Of a DNA stretch of 64,000 nucleotides, positions 44,427 to 54,881 are shown piece by piece. Every line of letters starts with the position of its first letter. The first letter of the stretch is position 1. The notes beneath the pieces are model-generated. The model had not been told where the DNA came from, did no database searches, and saw nothing but the letters and a program-made list of their open reading frames with translations. The translations under genes and the position numbers were made by a program. Source of the stretch: Methylomonas albis (GTDB taxonomy: Bacteria; Pseudomonadota; Gammaproteobacteria; Methylococcales; Methylomonadaceae); assembly GCF_014850955.1 (NCBI RefSeq), contig NZ_JACXSS010000001.1, positions 4,712,001 to 4,776,000 of the forward strand. Direction: 5' to 3'.

Positions 44427-47400
44427 TCATTTCGGAACCACGGCTTGAGCCGGCGCCTTTTTCCACAGGCCGCCACCGGCAAAACAACTCCACCCCCAAC
44501 GCAGCCAATTGAGCAAGGCTGCCGCCATCCACAAAGACCAAGCCAGCATCAAAATTCGGTACGCCAGCAAAGGCAGACTAATTACCGTGGCAGTTGCCAA
44601 CTGAGGGCCGTTGCGATCCTGATACCAATTTAGCAATGTCGCCGAAGATTGATTCCCGGCTATCTGCATATCCGGACTGCCCAACAAACCTTGTTCAACC
44701 GCAATTGCTATCAGCAACAGGGCCAACAAGGTCAAGCCAGCCAAAGCAATTTGCGCCAGATTAAACCAGCGTCGCCGCTCCGGCGCATGCTCCGCGCGGA
44801 AACCCAGCGCAAACAACCAACCTACCACCAAAAATGCCGCGGCAACATGCAACTGGCTCAAGCCGATCAACAACAAATACCACTGCCAATGCCGTAAGGG
44901 CGTGATGCGCAGCTTAGCCAATCCCAGCGCCAATACGGCCAGCACTATCAGTAAGCCCCAGATCAACGCCGCCGGCCCAAATGTTGGGCCGAAAGTCCAC
45001 AGCAACCAACGGTCTTGCGGCATCAATAATTTGATGCTGCTGTTAACGCTGGTAACGCCCAGATCGACCGGTGGCGTGCTCAACAGCAAGCCGGGCTGTT
45101 TCGCTGCTTGCCAATTCAACACGATTTGCTGGGTGCCGGGGTGTATCGGCAAACTGACCATCGCGCCTTGCTGCCGAATCGGCTGACTCACGCCGTCTAT
45201 CCTGACGCTTTGCAGTTCCGCCTGCTCCGGCAACTTTATGGGGTGTTGCGCACCTTTGGAACTACGGATACTCAAGGTCAATTCCACCGTTTCAGTTCGT
45301 TGCCCAGGCTTAACCATCAATTCGCTACTATCGATGGTTAGGGTAGCGCCAGCCAGTGCTTGCGGACGACTAATAGTCAGATTGACCCGCTCGCCCGGCC
45401 AGGGCCGCCATTCCGGCAACCACTGTCCCTGACCATCCTGATGATGCACTACCGCAATGCCATCGGCCTGCAAATGCCAGATCGGGCTGACATCAGCGCG
45501 CCAAACCTCATGCCATTGTGGGGTATCGGCAGCCTGCAAGACCAGTTGCTCAGCTTTTGCCAATGCCGACTCCCATTCCAGAGTGGCTTGGCCGGCCGCC
45601 ATATTCACCAAAACCTTACCGTCTTTAACCCGCACCTGCGGGCTAGTGACCGCTTCGCCCGGCAACAACGGCAATTCCAACATCACCGGGCTAAGCGCGC
45701 CGGCCAATTGCTCGACGCGGGTCGACACCCGCCAATCCAAGCCCAAATGTAAAGTTCTTTCCACCCGCACGAATGCCGGCAAAGCGGTTTGTTGCAGCTT
45801 ATTTTTCGGCCCGGTATCAGGCTGCACGCGGCTGAACTCCAGTTGCGGCCCCACCTTGCCGTCTTCATACCAGCCATCCACCCGCCAACCGTCGGCATTG
45901 ACGCTGGCGTGTTGCGGCGGCAAGGGCAACGGTAAACTGAATTTATCCTGCACGGTATAGCGGCCCTGCATCGCTACCTTGTGTACGCCCTGCGTCACCA
46001 TCAACCACAAGCTGCCGTCATCCTGTCTGATCAAAGCCTGTGCTTCGCCGCCATCGACGCTGACCTGCTCCGGAAACCATTGTTCAAGTTGAGCCGGTAA
46101 CGGCACCGCCAAGTCTTGCTGCGCATGCAATTGCAGTTCGATACGCAGCAACTCCGGCTTAACCCATAATTGCATATCGGCAATCTGCGCACAGTTGGGC
46201 AGACACTGCGGCGCTTGCAGCAAGCGGGTTTTCAATTGCGCCAGCATTGGCGCATCGGGCAAATCGGCGTAGGCCTTTTCGCTGGGTGCAATCAATAGCG
46301 GCAACAGCAATAGACAAGTTAAACCCGGCAAGGAGACGCGCCAGATAGTGGCGATGGCTCCAAGCATTTTCAAAACCAATACCGCCACCAATATGGCTTG
46401 GGCAAAATGCAGCAACATCATCATAAACGGCGATAAATACCATAGCCGGATTTGCTGACCGCTATCGACCGCGCCGTTCCAGCTCAACTGCACACTATGC
46501 CAATGCCATTGCGGTAGACCGGGACCGGTTTGCAGATTGGCCTCCGGATCGATACGTGGCAAACTGGCAGCGCTGCCGCCATAAGGGGAAGCAGCTGCTA
46601 GCGACTTTTTAAACACCCTGCGCTCCTGCTCACCAGACTCACTCCGTTCCGGCTCCATCACAGAATCCGTCATCTGCTCCACTTGCATCGCCATCGGCGC
46701 GGCGGCATTCATTGAAGAATACTGGCGTTGAATGGGTTGTTCAGGCAGTTCCAGTTGCGGGTAAATACCGATACGAATCTGATCTATCATGAACGGAATC
46801 GTCAGCATCAGCAGCGCCAGCCAGCTGGCATTGCGATACCATTTCAACCAATTCCAAAAGCTACCGTCCGGCAATACCCGCAGCAGCGCCAACACAGCCA
46901 ACACATTCAGCCAAATCAAGCGCGGCGCGTCGGTCTCATGCCAAATCAGCGCCAAGCTCAGCAACGCAAACGCCCCCCATTGCGGCGACCAGAGCCGCCC
47001 CACGGCCAACGCGGCTATCAAGACCAAAAACAAATCCAGCAATGTCCAGCGGTTTAACCAGCTATTCGGCACATTATCCACGCCGCTGACCGCCAGCAAG
47101 CGCCAGCCGGGCGGGATGTTGAGCTCCGCCGTCACCTGTTGAAAGCGCTGCTGCCAGCCGCTGGCACTGAGCACGCTCAAGTCGGCCTCGATCCGGCTAT
47201 CGGCATTAAGCTGAATAGCACCGCGCCGCACTTCGACACCTTGGCTGCCATCCGCCAGCTGGGTGATTAATTGGCTCTGACCATCCAGTTGTACCTGCCC
47301 AAGTCCCAACGTCGACACCGCGTTCAAGCGCCAATCGCGGCTCATGCTACCGGTGATGTTATCGCTGACGGTGTAGCCGCCGCCCGCAAAATCCAGCCAC

Positions 47401-48458
47401 AGCGTACGCATCAACTTGAGTTGATTCGGCTCAGGCTCCGGGTCGCCTCGACGTACCAGCTTAAACGCCATAGTCTCGCCCTGCTTTATTTGATAGGTGG
47501 GTAAATGCTGCCATTCGGCTGGCAAATTGGTTTGACTGCCATCTATCGCAGTCAAATTCTCGATCTCCACCAAACGCAATGCTGGCATGGCCTGAAATGC
47601 CCACAGCTCTTCGGCCGGCCAATTGTCGTCCTTGACCGCCAGCTCCAGTTGCGTCAAAGCTTGCGGGTGGCGGGCATGAATGTCGATACTCCAGCGCCCC
47701 GGCCGCACTTGCACCAATAACCGGCCGTTGCCATCCAGACGGGCCGGCAAGGGACTATTCAGAGCCACCGGGATAAAGTCAGGCAATAAGGCATAAGGAA
47801 ATTCGATCTCCCGCGCCTTGCCGGAAACCTCCAAATCCTGGCGGGTGACGACTTGCAGCGGCACCTCGTCCAACACCTGCCGGAATACTTGCAGATCCAG
47901 CCTATCCTGCTCCCGATCCGCAGCGTCGTCGTTATCGGCAGCCAGCCACAATGCGCCTTGTTTGATGGGCGGATAAACGACCGGCTTATCATTGACACTG
48001 AGGTGAATCAAGCCGCTGGTCTCGGGCAAGGCTAATTGTTCCGGCAAACTTTCCCAGAGAAATTCGCCGCTAATCTGGTAATGACCGGGCGGCAATTGCA
48101 GGGCCGGCTTGCCGTCTTTTTCCACGACCGGCTGAGTTTGTTTGTTGACAGAGACAGTTTGCGGCCAATGCTGGCTATCACCCGGCAAGATAATCCAATC
48201 CTTACGGTACACAGTCCAGTCGGCGACGAAACTTCCGTGCTTAGTTTGTAAATTGAGGTGCAGCGCCCCCGGCCAGGCGCAATGTTTTTGCTGAAAATCA
48301 TCGAAGAAAAACGGGCAACGGTACTGGGCTTCATCCGCCAACACCCAGTTGACCCAGGGTTTTAGCGGTTCCGGAATGTCTTGAATATCCAGCGCCCTTG
48401 CTGTCTGCAACGACGCCTGCCCAACCAATAGCCACAGCACGAAAATGAACCGACCCAT
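44427..48458 (-). CDS. Very large membrane protein of unknown function
   Basis: A 1343-residue protein. Signal peptide 'MGRFIFVLWLLVGQASLQTARA', then a long periplasmic beta-rich domain (about 23-470). Three or four helices lie near 475-570 ('LFLVLIAALAVGRLW', 'WLALLMLTIPFMI'), and two more lie near 685-740 around 'MMMLLHFAQAILVAVLVLKML'. A second periplasmic region (about 745-1130) follows, beginning 'YADLPDAPMLAQLKTRLLQAPQCLPNCAQ'. Four or five C-terminal helices end the protein. It looks like two similar modules of periplasmic domain plus helices. I recognise no family. The ATG at 48458 has GGAGG just upstream; a TTG at 48476 is less likely. Confidence 0.75.
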   Translation of the reverse strand: MGRFIFVLWLLVGQASLQTARALDIQDIPEPLKPWVNWVLADEAQYRCPFFFDDFQQKHCAWPGALHLNLQTKHGSFVADWTVYRKDWIILPGDSQHWPQTVSVNKQTQPVVEKDGKPALQLPPGHYQISGEFLWESLPEQLALPETSGLIHLSVNDKPVVYPPIKQGALWLAADNDDAADREQDRLDLQVFRQVLDEVPLQVVTRQDLEVSGKAREIEFPYALLPDFIPVALNSPLPARLDGNGRLLVQVRPGRWSIDIHARHPQALTQLELAVKDDNWPAEELWAFQAMPALRLVEIENLTAIDGSQTNLPAEWQHLPTYQIKQGETMAFKLVRRGDPEPEPNQLKLMRTLWLDFAGGGYTVSDNITGSMSRDWRLNAVSTLGLGQVQLDGQSQLITQLADGSQGVEVRRGAIQLNADSRIEADLSVLSASGWQQRFQQVTAELNIPPGWRLLAVSGVDNVPNSWLNRWTLLDLFLVLIAALAVGRLWSPQWGAFALLSLALIWHETDAPRLIWLNVLAVLALLRVLPDGSFWNWLKWYRNASWLALLMLTIPFMIDQIRIGIYPQLELPEQPIQRQYSSMNAAAPMAMQVEQMTDSVMEPERSESGEQERRVFKKSLAAASPYGGSAASLPRIDPEANLQTGPGLPQWHWHSVQLSWNGAVDSGQQIRLWYLSPFMMMLLHFAQAILVAVLVLKMLGAIATIWRVSLPGLTCLLLLPLLIAPSEKAYADLPDAPMLAQLKTRLLQAPQCLPNCAQIADMQLWVKPELLRIELQLHAQQDLAVPLPAQLEQWFPEQVSVDGGEAQALIRQDDGSLWLMVTQGVHKVAMQGRYTVQDKFSLPLPLPPQHASVNADGWRVDGWYEDGKVGPQLEFSRVQPDTGPKNKLQQTALPAFVRVERTLHLGLDWRVSTRVEQLAGALSPVMLELPLLPGEAVTSPQVRVKDGKVLVNMAAGQATLEWESALAKAEQLVLQAADTPQWHEVWRADVSPIWHLQADGIAVVHHQDGQGQWLPEWRPWPGERVNLTISRPQALAGATLTIDSSELMVKPGQRTETVELTLSIRSSKGAQHPIKLPEQAELQSVRIDGVSQPIRQQGAMVSLPIHPGTQQIVLNWQAAKQPGLLLSTPPVDLGVTSVNSSIKLLMPQDRWLLWTFGPTFGPAALIWGLLIVLAVLALGLAKLRITPLRHWQWYLLLIGLSQLHVAAAFLVVGWLFALGFRAEHAPERRRWFNLAQIALAGLTLLALLLIAIAVEQGLLGSPDMQIAGNQSSATLLNWYQDRNGPQLATATVISLPLLAYRILMLAWSLWMAAALLNWLRWGWSCFAGGGLWKKAPAQAVVPK

Positions 48459-48487
48459 AATATCCTCCAGACTCAAACCTACTTTTT

Positions 48488-48592
48488 CTCGTTCCTACGC
48501 GCCGCGTGGTAACGCAGGACATGGCCGCGCCGCGGCCCGATGTGCACCGCAGCGCGGTTAATCATCATTCCCACGCAGCGCGTAGGAACGAG
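48488..48592. repeat. 105-bp palindromic repeat element
   Basis: The left end CTCGTTCCTACGCGCCGCGT is matched by the inverted right end ACGCAGCGCGTAGGAACGAG with a slight bulge. The interior is GC-rich. It lies between the large membrane protein gene and gltA. Such CGTTCC-ended repeats are often found in several copies per genome; only this copy is in the window. Confidence 0.7.
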
Positions 48593-48748
48593 GGCAAACG
48601 ATGGGTTTAGCTGCGCCCTACCCATCAAATAGCCTCTCATTTTTCTTTAAATTGTAAACAATCCCGATCTAAAGCTGTGTTTATTCGCTATTTGCAATAG
48701 AATACAAACCATCCCCTTTTCAACAGCTAGCTCTCCGGAGAATTCGAC

Positions 48749-50044
48749 ATGACTGATAAAAAAGTGACGTTAAAACAGGACGACCAAGACCGCGTTATCG
48801 AATTACCGGTCACACCCGGCACCATGGGCCCGTCCGTCATCGATATTCGTTCTTTATACGCGCAGACCGGCCATTTTACTTACGATCCCGGCTTTACCTC
48901 CACAGCCAGCTGCACCTCAAAAATCACCTTTATCGACGGCGACGCCGGCGTGCTGTTGTATCGGGGCTACCCCATCGAACAACTGGCGGAAAAATGCGAT
49001 TTTCTGGAAGTCTGTTACCTGCTGCTAAACGGTGATTTGCCCAACGGCTCGGAGATGAAGGGCTTCGTTACCAACATCAGTCAGCATGTCATGGTACACG
49101 AACAGCTGATTAAATTTTATAGCGGCTTCCGCCGCGACGCGCACCCGATGGCAGTACTGGTCGGTGTAGTGGGTGCGCTATCGGCGTTCTATCACGAAGT
49201 GATGGACATCACCTGCAAGGAAGATCGGTATAAATCGGCCATCCGCCTCATCGCCAAAATGCCGACCATGGTGGCCATGTGTTACAAATACAGCATCGGC
49301 ATGCCGTTTATCTATCCCAAACGCAAACTGGGCTATGCGGAAAACTTCATGCGCATGATGCACGGCGATGCCGGCGAAGACTACCTGGCCAACCCGGTTT
49401 TGGTCAGAGCGCTGGATAGAATCCTGATCCTGCACGCCGACCACGAACAAAACGCATCGACCTCAACCGTGCGACTGGCCGGCTCCAGCGGCGCCAACCC
49501 GTATGCCTGCGTGGCAGCTGGCATTGCCTGCCTATGGGGCGCGGCGCATGGCGGCGCCAACGAGGCGGTGCTGAACATGCTGGAGGAAATCGGCGATGTG
49601 TCGAAGATTGGTGAATATGTTGCCAAAGCCAAGGACAAAAACGATCCGTTCCGGCTGATGGGTTTTGGTCACCGGGTTTACAAAAACTACGACCCGCGCG
49701 CCAAGCTGATGCGGCAAACCTGCCACGAAGTGTTGGACGAATTGAATCTGAACGACGACCGCCTGTTCAAACTGGCGATGGAATTGGAACGTATAGCGCT
49801 GGAAGACCCGTATTTCGTCGAGAAAAAACTCTACCCCAACGTCGATTTCTATTCCGGTATCGTCCTGCGCGCGCTGGGCATCCCGACCGACATGTTCACC
49901 GCCATCTTCGCATTGGCCCGTTCGGTAGGCTGGATCGCCCAATGGGACGAAATGATCTCCGACCCTGAACTAAAAATCGGCCGCCCGCGCCAGTTGTATA
50001 AAGGTGTAACGACTAGAGATGTGAAATATATTTCTAGTCGGTGA
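48749..50044 (+). CDS. gltA: Citrate synthase
   Basis: A 431-residue type II citrate synthase that condenses oxaloacetate and acetyl-CoA. Signatures: '[13 protein letters not shown]' near the start, catalytic His267 in '[15 protein letters not shown]', second His in '[15 protein letters not shown]', and Asp in '[13 protein letters not shown]'. Length equals the hexameric NADH-inhibited form. The ATG follows a CCGGAG ribosome binding site. Together with pycAB it would supply the carbon skeletons of the TCA cycle. Confidence 0.97.
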   Translation: MTDKKVTLKQDDQDRVIELPVTPGTMGPSVIDIRSLYAQTGHFTYDPGFTSTASCTSKITFIDGDAGVLLYRGYPIEQLAEKCDFLEVCYLLLNGDLPNGSEMKGFVTNISQHVMVHEQLIKFYSGFRRDAHPMAVLVGVVGALSAFYHEVMDITCKEDRYKSAIRLIAKMPTMVAMCYKYSIGMPFIYPKRKLGYAENFMRMMHGDAGEDYLANPVLVRALDRILILHADHEQNASTSTVRLAGSSGANPYACVAAGIACLWGAAHGGANEAVLNMLEEIGDVSKIGEYVAKAKDKNDPFRLMGFGHRVYKNYDPRAKLMRQTCHEVLDELNLNDDRLFKLAMELERIALEDPYFVEKKLYPNVDFYSGIVLRALGIPTDMFTAIFALARSVGWIAQWDEMISDPELKIGRPRQLYKGVTTRDVKYISSR

Positions 50045-50306
50045 AAATTTAAAAAATCATCTCTCCCTCCAGGCGATGCCGTTAAGTTAAGCTCGGCCAT
50101 TATGTCACCCCTCTTTGAAAAAAGGGGGGCCACAGATGAGCTACCACGATCTAGAAGCTAAAAGCTTGTCCCGCTTCCTCTGTGTATGATCGGTACCTAA
50201 ATGTAACCGGATCCGAAATCTATCGCTGGTTTTCTGATTTTGGTGGCAGAGCAATCTGTCGCCATAGTGATGGTGACTTAAGGACAATAATTTTGCACTA
50301 CTTAAT
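50045..50306. other. Intergenic region between convergent genes
   Basis: About 260 bases. At 50104-50130 CCCCTCTTTGAAAAAAGGGG can fold and may act as a terminator for gltA. Nothing else recognised. Confidence 0.45.
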
Positions 50307-53300
50307 TCAAGCATCGGCTTTTTTGTTTTTACTACGGACAATAAAGCCAACCCAGCCCAACAATGCAGATGAAAATGACCAAAATGCAGCGGGCAGGGGT
50401 ACAGCGCTAATATATGCTGAGTTACCCAAAATGTAATTAAAGCTCATGCCGGTATGGCCGGTTTGTGTGTGTAGATTTAGGCTTAGCGCAATATCCAGGT
50501 TGTCGTCGGTTATTGTCACAAATTCAGACCATGCGCCTAAGTCCAAGGTTTTGTCGTGGAAAAAGCTAGCAGCACTATTTGAAACATTAGTATCAAGCAA
50601 ATTGCTAAAACTATAGTTTCTCGACAGAGTCCCGCCCGCCCCAGAGATAATAATGCTTAGGGTCAAAATGTCACTAGCCCCCAAATTACTATCACCAAAT
50701 GTTGGAGACAACAGCCCCAACAATAAATTTTGTTGATAGTTATAACGGGCAGTATCGATATTCAAATCTATCTTACTGGAATAGTCATGGAAGTTCCCAT
50801 CGACTGCATTATTCAGCACCCCCTGGTTACCCAACAACCAAACTTGCGTATCGGCACCAATGTTAAAATTGCGACTAACATCAGGATGGTTAGCCACTGC
50901 AGCAGTTACATCCGTTGACAACGGCAGGGCGCTTGCATATGCGACAGCTTCTTTGCCATTCGCTGTCGATGCTGAAGTAGCTGATTGCCCAAGCGACGCC
51001 TTTACGTCACTGGAGCCTGTAACGGCCTCGGGAACGCTAGCTTCAGCAAAAACCGAGGCGTAACCACTTTGATTAGCTAGTGCTTTTGCGTATGAACCGT
51101 TTCCTCCTACGGAATTTGCATCTGCGATTACAAGCTTAGCAAGAGCCGGCCCAGCTCCCGCACTTGCGATTGCAATACTTGAAGCGTAGCCGTTACTTAT
51201 ACCATTGGTGCCAGCTTGCGCATCACCGGCTAAACCAAAACCATCAATTCCGTCACTCGCTCCACCAATAGCATAACTTGTGGCATAGACAGATCGATTT
51301 CCGCTGTTATTGGCGTTTGTGGTAGCGGAGGCGCTACCGCCGTTACCACCTTTACCTCCCTTACCGGCATTACCTCCGATAGCATTACTAGAAATAGAAA
51401 CACTGTTACTACCAGTAGTAATGGCATTAGCTCTTGAGAATGCAGCCCCTCCGTTACCATTGCTATAGGCGAATGGATACGCATTCCCCCCGTCCCCGCC
51501 TCTTGCTTTATCGTTGATCTGAACAACATTGTTACCGTTGATACTACCGTTGGAATAGCTGGTGGCATTGCCGCCGTTACCGCCATTGGCACCAAATCCC
51601 ACATCTCCGCCGCCGCCACCACCACCCGTAGCATCACTACTGATATAAATGCTGCGTCCTTCACCACTACCACCAGTAGTATTGTTTGAAATGGCATCGC
51701 CGCCATTACCGGCTCTACCAAATGCAGGACTACCGACACCACCGTTAGCCTGAGTCACCGTGGTTAATACCTGGCTAACGTTATTGTTCACAGACAGATC
51801 AGAATGTGCCTTACCACCATTTCCTATAAAATCATCGTGACTACTTAAACCACCGGTCGAATCTCCACCGTAAGCGTATTGCCTCAAGGTTAGCGAGCCA
51901 CTGGTGAAACCAGTGACCGCGTTTTGCATTAAAGAGCCGGCACCATCGCTATTGCTACCGCTACCTCCATATTGGTAGGCACTAACCGTAACGTTGCCGC
52001 CGCCACTAGAATTGCCACTAGCTTTGGCAATGGCCGTACCGGCATTTGCACCATAACCCAAGCCGCGGCGACCACCGACAGCAGTGCTAGAGACATCAAC
52101 GCTTTGATTGCCCGCGTTACTGCCGATTGCGTTGGAAGAGGCATTACCGCCAGCACCCGCCAGCCCATAGCCAGATAAAAAGGGCTCGTTAACTCCCCCG
52201 CCGTTGCCACCAGTGGCTTTATCGTTTACCTGAACATAACTGTTTCCGTTAGCACTAGCAGTAGTTTTACTGGTAGCGCTGCCACCCGCTCCCCCATTTC
52301 CACGGGCGTTATACAAAAAATCGGCAGCATTAACACCGCCGCCGCTACCTCCCTCAGCATAACTGTCGGCATTTATATTACGCCCATCTTCGTGACTTTC
52401 TGTGGTATTTGCGGCTAAAGCATCACCGCCAACGGCACGGCCGCTGTCGTCTCGACCAGTATCATTATTGCCACCAACGCCGCCAATAGCACTTGTTCTG
52501 GTGTTCAGTAAAATACTTTCGGTATTGTTTACAGACAGGGTGGAACTGGCCTTACCAGCCAATCCGATTTTGCCGCCATTACTACCTCCAGCGTTTCCGC
52601 CAGTGGCATATTGACCTAGGGTCAGTATGCCACTGGTCGACCCAGTGACAGTATTTTGCATGATGGAATCGGCGCCATTACCTCCGTCAGCACCGTCTAT
52701 TGTGTCGTAGCCAGCCCCGCCGCCATAACCTCCGTCACCTCCCGTCTGGTGCGCATAGACCTGTACATATCCACCTCCACTGGAATCGCCACTGGCAGTC
52801 GCGGTGCTTGTACCGCCGTTGCCACCTTTCTGGCCCAAGCTGTAACCAGTACCACCATTACCGCCATAAGCGGTACTTTGTGAGCTTGAAATGCTCATCC
52901 CATTTGTGGTCGTGGCGGTGGTTACCGAATTCGCGCTGCCGCCGTCAGCACCTGAGCGATTATCAACACCTGCATTACCAACACCACCGTATGAAACCGC
53001 ATCAGCTGTACTTCCACCGTAGCCACTATTACGTGATGTTGCAATGGCTGAAGCATTGCCGCCAATTCCTGGTCCACCGGTCGATCCAGCTAGACCAGGT
53101 GTCGATCCAGTCCCGCCTATCCCACCAACTCCACCGTTGCCGGCAGACGCAGATGTCGATGCGGCAACCGTGAAGCCACTGTATAAATCGGTTGTCGCGG
53201 ATGCATGGGCATCGCCGCCTTTGCCACCGTTACCCCCCTGACCACCATTTGCACCGGCCAGCGAACCATCGCCGCCATTACCACCATCCCCGCCAGATCC

Positions 53301-53537
53301 AGCGTTTGCATTCGCGTTGTTATATAACGTAGATCCATTAGCAAACGCCGATGCATCGCCGCCTGCTACGCCGTTAGCACCATCAATTCCCGGACTCCCA
53401 GATGCGCCTGGAGCACCGTCAGCTCCCGGATTACCGTTGATAGTGATCATGTCTGCGCATGCGTACTGTGGTGTTATTCCTGTGACACTGGCAATTAAAA
53501 TTACCGAAATAGCCTTACTTACTGGATTTATCTTCAT
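50307..53537 (-). CDS. Giant Gly-rich VPLPA-CTERM surface protein
   Basis: A 1076-residue exported protein. After the signal peptide (ending near 'YACA') comes a short collagen-like stretch of GxY triplets ('GNPGADGAPGASGSPGIDG'). Then about 800 residues are dominated by Gly, Ala, Ser, Asn and Thr, with GGNGGxGG blocks between strand-like segments. Within this lies a long duplication: encoded at about 52790-52070 and again at 52015-51375, each unit has 'SSGGG..V', 'MQN.VTG.TSG.LTL.QYA.GG', 'LSVNN', 'VQ(I/V)NDKA.GG' and 'SS.A(V/I)GG'. The last 200 residues are a different beta-rich domain. The end is 'VPLPAAFWSFSSALLGWVGF' plus basic tail. Likely a filament or matrix protein at the surface. 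The start at 53537 has AAGGATT upstream. Confidence 0.8.
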   Translation of the reverse strand: MKINPVSKAISVILIASVTGITPQYACADMITINGNPGADGAPGASGSPGIDGANGVAGGDASAFANGSTLYNNANANAGSGGDGGNGGDGSLAGANGGQGGNGGKGGDAHASATTDLYSGFTVAASTSASAGNGGVGGIGGTGSTPGLAGSTGGPGIGGNASAIATSRNSGYGGSTADAVSYGGVGNAGVDNRSGADGGSANSVTTATTTNGMSISSSQSTAYGGNGGTGYSLGQKGGNGGTSTATASGDSSGGGYVQVYAHQTGGDGGYGGGAGYDTIDGADGGNGADSIMQNTVTGSTSGILTLGQYATGGNAGGSNGGKIGLAGKASSTLSVNNTESILLNTRTSAIGGVGGNNDTGRDDSGRAVGGDALAANTTESHEDGRNINADSYAEGGSGGGVNAADFLYNARGNGGAGGSATSKTTASANGNSYVQVNDKATGGNGGGVNEPFLSGYGLAGAGGNASSNAIGSNAGNQSVDVSSTAVGGRRGLGYGANAGTAIAKASGNSSGGGNVTVSAYQYGGSGSNSDGAGSLMQNAVTGFTSGSLTLRQYAYGGDSTGGLSSHDDFIGNGGKAHSDLSVNNNVSQVLTTVTQANGGVGSPAFGRAGNGGDAISNNTTGGSGEGRSIYISSDATGGGGGGGDVGFGANGGNGGNATSYSNGSINGNNVVQINDKARGGDGGNAYPFAYSNGNGGAAFSRANAITTGSNSVSISSNAIGGNAGKGGKGGNGGSASATTNANNSGNRSVYATSYAIGGASDGIDGFGLAGDAQAGTNGISNGYASSIAIASAGAGPALAKLVIADANSVGGNGSYAKALANQSGYASVFAEASVPEAVTGSSDVKASLGQSATSASTANGKEAVAYASALPLSTDVTAAVANHPDVSRNFNIGADTQVWLLGNQGVLNNAVDGNFHDYSSKIDLNIDTARYNYQQNLLLGLLSPTFGDSNLGASDILTLSIIISGAGGTLSRNYSFSNLLDTNVSNSAASFFHDKTLDLGAWSEFVTITDDNLDIALSLNLHTQTGHTGMSFNYILGNSAYISAVPLPAAFWSFSSALLGWVGFIVRSKNKKADA

Positions 53538-53835
53538 AGCCCAATCCTTACGATGAATGAGTTGGAGACAATCAACGACTGCCATCTCTATAGCGTTAGC
53601 GTGTTGTTTATTGCAAAAAAAGCACGAACTGTTAACCCGCTAAGTCAGCCAACACCAAACTGTTGAGCATAGTTAATGTATTTAAACCCCGACAAAAGCA
53701 ACCTAGTTAATAAGCTAACAATTGATATTAAACAACAACACCCTATTTCGACCTAGTGTATTTAATAAGTGGACAACATAAAGGGGCGTAAACCTGCCGA
53801 GAAAGTTTTTACTACCCCAATCTGAATTTAACGAT
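53538..53835. other. AT-rich intergenic region
   Basis: About 300 bases upstream of the giant surface-protein gene and downstream of the glycosyltransferase gene, both on the minus strand. It should hold the promoter of the former. No repeat or leader recognised. Confidence 0.4.
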
Positions 53836-54615
53836 TCAATAATCTAGCGGGCTGCGCTTCAACAATCTAATCAGCAAAAAATCCCTGGCAAAGCGCAGCA
53901 GGAACACCGGATTGGTGGAAAAATAGCGCTTAACCAAGCGCCTGTCCTTGGCCATTCTGTAGCACCATTCCAAACCGCTTTTTTGCATCCACAGCGGGGC
54001 CCGTTTGATATGTCCCGAATGAAAATCAAAAGCCGCCCCTACCCCTAATTGCACGGGCACATGAACTCGATCGAGATGCGCCGCGATCCATTTTTCCTGT
54101 TTGGGTGCACCTAAGCCCACCCAGAGAAAATCCGGCTTAGCCGCGTTGATTAAATCGACCAATTGTTGATCTTCTTCCGCGGACAAGGGCCGAAACGGCG
54201 GGGAATGCCAACCCACAAGTTCGGCTTGCGGATAGCTCTCGTGGATGTTGGCCACTAAATCCGCCAACACCTCATCCTTGCCGCCCAGAAAAAAATGTCG
54301 CCAACCCAGTTGCTGACCATGATCCAGGCATTTCAGCATCAAATCCGGTCCGCAAACCCGGGTCTTAATCTCTGCTTGATGCACCAGTTTGGCATACCAA
54401 ACCAAAGGCAAGCCATCCATGGTGGAGAGGGCCCTATTGGAAATATCACGTAACTCATGATCGGAGAGACAGGCCACCGTGGTATGCACATTGGCGATAC
54501 ACACCTGATGAGATTGGCCACTACCAATCCACTCTTGAAATAGCTTTAAAGTAAGCTCGTAATCCAGGATAGGGAAGCGAACTCCGAAAATATCTACTGA
54601 CTTGATTGACTGCAT
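53836..54615 (-). CDS. WecG/TagA/CpsF-family glycosyltransferase
   Basis: A 259-residue glycosyltransferase (GT26) that adds a sugar such as ManNAcA or glucose to a polyprenyl-linked intermediate in surface polysaccharide assembly. Family features: 'VCIANVHTTVACLSDHELRD', 'TMDGLPLVWYAKL', 'CGPDLMLKCLDHG', 'HFFLGGKDEV', 'WHSPPFRPLSAEED', 'FLWVGLGAPKQEKWI', and 'LGVGAAFDFHSGHIKRAPLWMQKSGLEW'. I chose the ATG at 54615, which follows GGAG at 6 bases; the frame is open further upstream but without a ribosome binding site. A decayed fragment of a second copy is at 56490-56612. Confidence 0.88.
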   Translation of the reverse strand: MQSIKSVDIFGVRFPILDYELTLKLFQEWIGSGQSHQVCIANVHTTVACLSDHELRDISNRALSTMDGLPLVWYAKLVHQAEIKTRVCGPDLMLKCLDHGQQLGWRHFFLGGKDEVLADLVANIHESYPQAELVGWHSPPFRPLSAEEDQQLVDLINAAKPDFLWVGLGAPKQEKWIAAHLDRVHVPVQLGVGAAFDFHSGHIKRAPLWMQKSGLEWCYRMAKDRRLVKRYFSTNPVFLLRFARDFLLIRLLKRSPLDY

Positions 54616-54764
54616 TCCGTGCTCCATCGGGTGGCTAATTGAAAGGGTACTTCTTGATTCTATCATGCCGCTAGCATCGCTATATTCACGCACAGAGTCA
54701 ATCCACTCGCGATTGATAAAAAATGCAGGATGGTTGAACAAGCCAGGAAATCCTTGTTTCGTCG

Positions 54765-54782
54765 TTCCCGCAAAAGCGGGAA
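54765..54782. repeat. Small palindrome of a dispersed repeat
   Basis: TTCCCGCAAAAGCGGGAA, followed by TCCAG, is a fragment of the common TTCCCGC...GCGGGAATCCAG intergenic repeat. Confidence 0.5.
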
Positions 54783-54881
54783 TCCAGACAATCAGTCTTC
54801 CATATCGAACAGTAGTAACGCGTATTTCGGATAGCTATACGCTTGAGAAGCGTCGCCCAATCACTCCAAATACCAAAACGG

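Noticed and set aside
50860..53556. Long plus-strand frames opposite the Gly-rich gene, rich in Pro and Ala
   Set aside because: They mirror the Gly/Ala codons of the minus-strand gene, which has a signal peptide, ordered repeats and a sorting signal.
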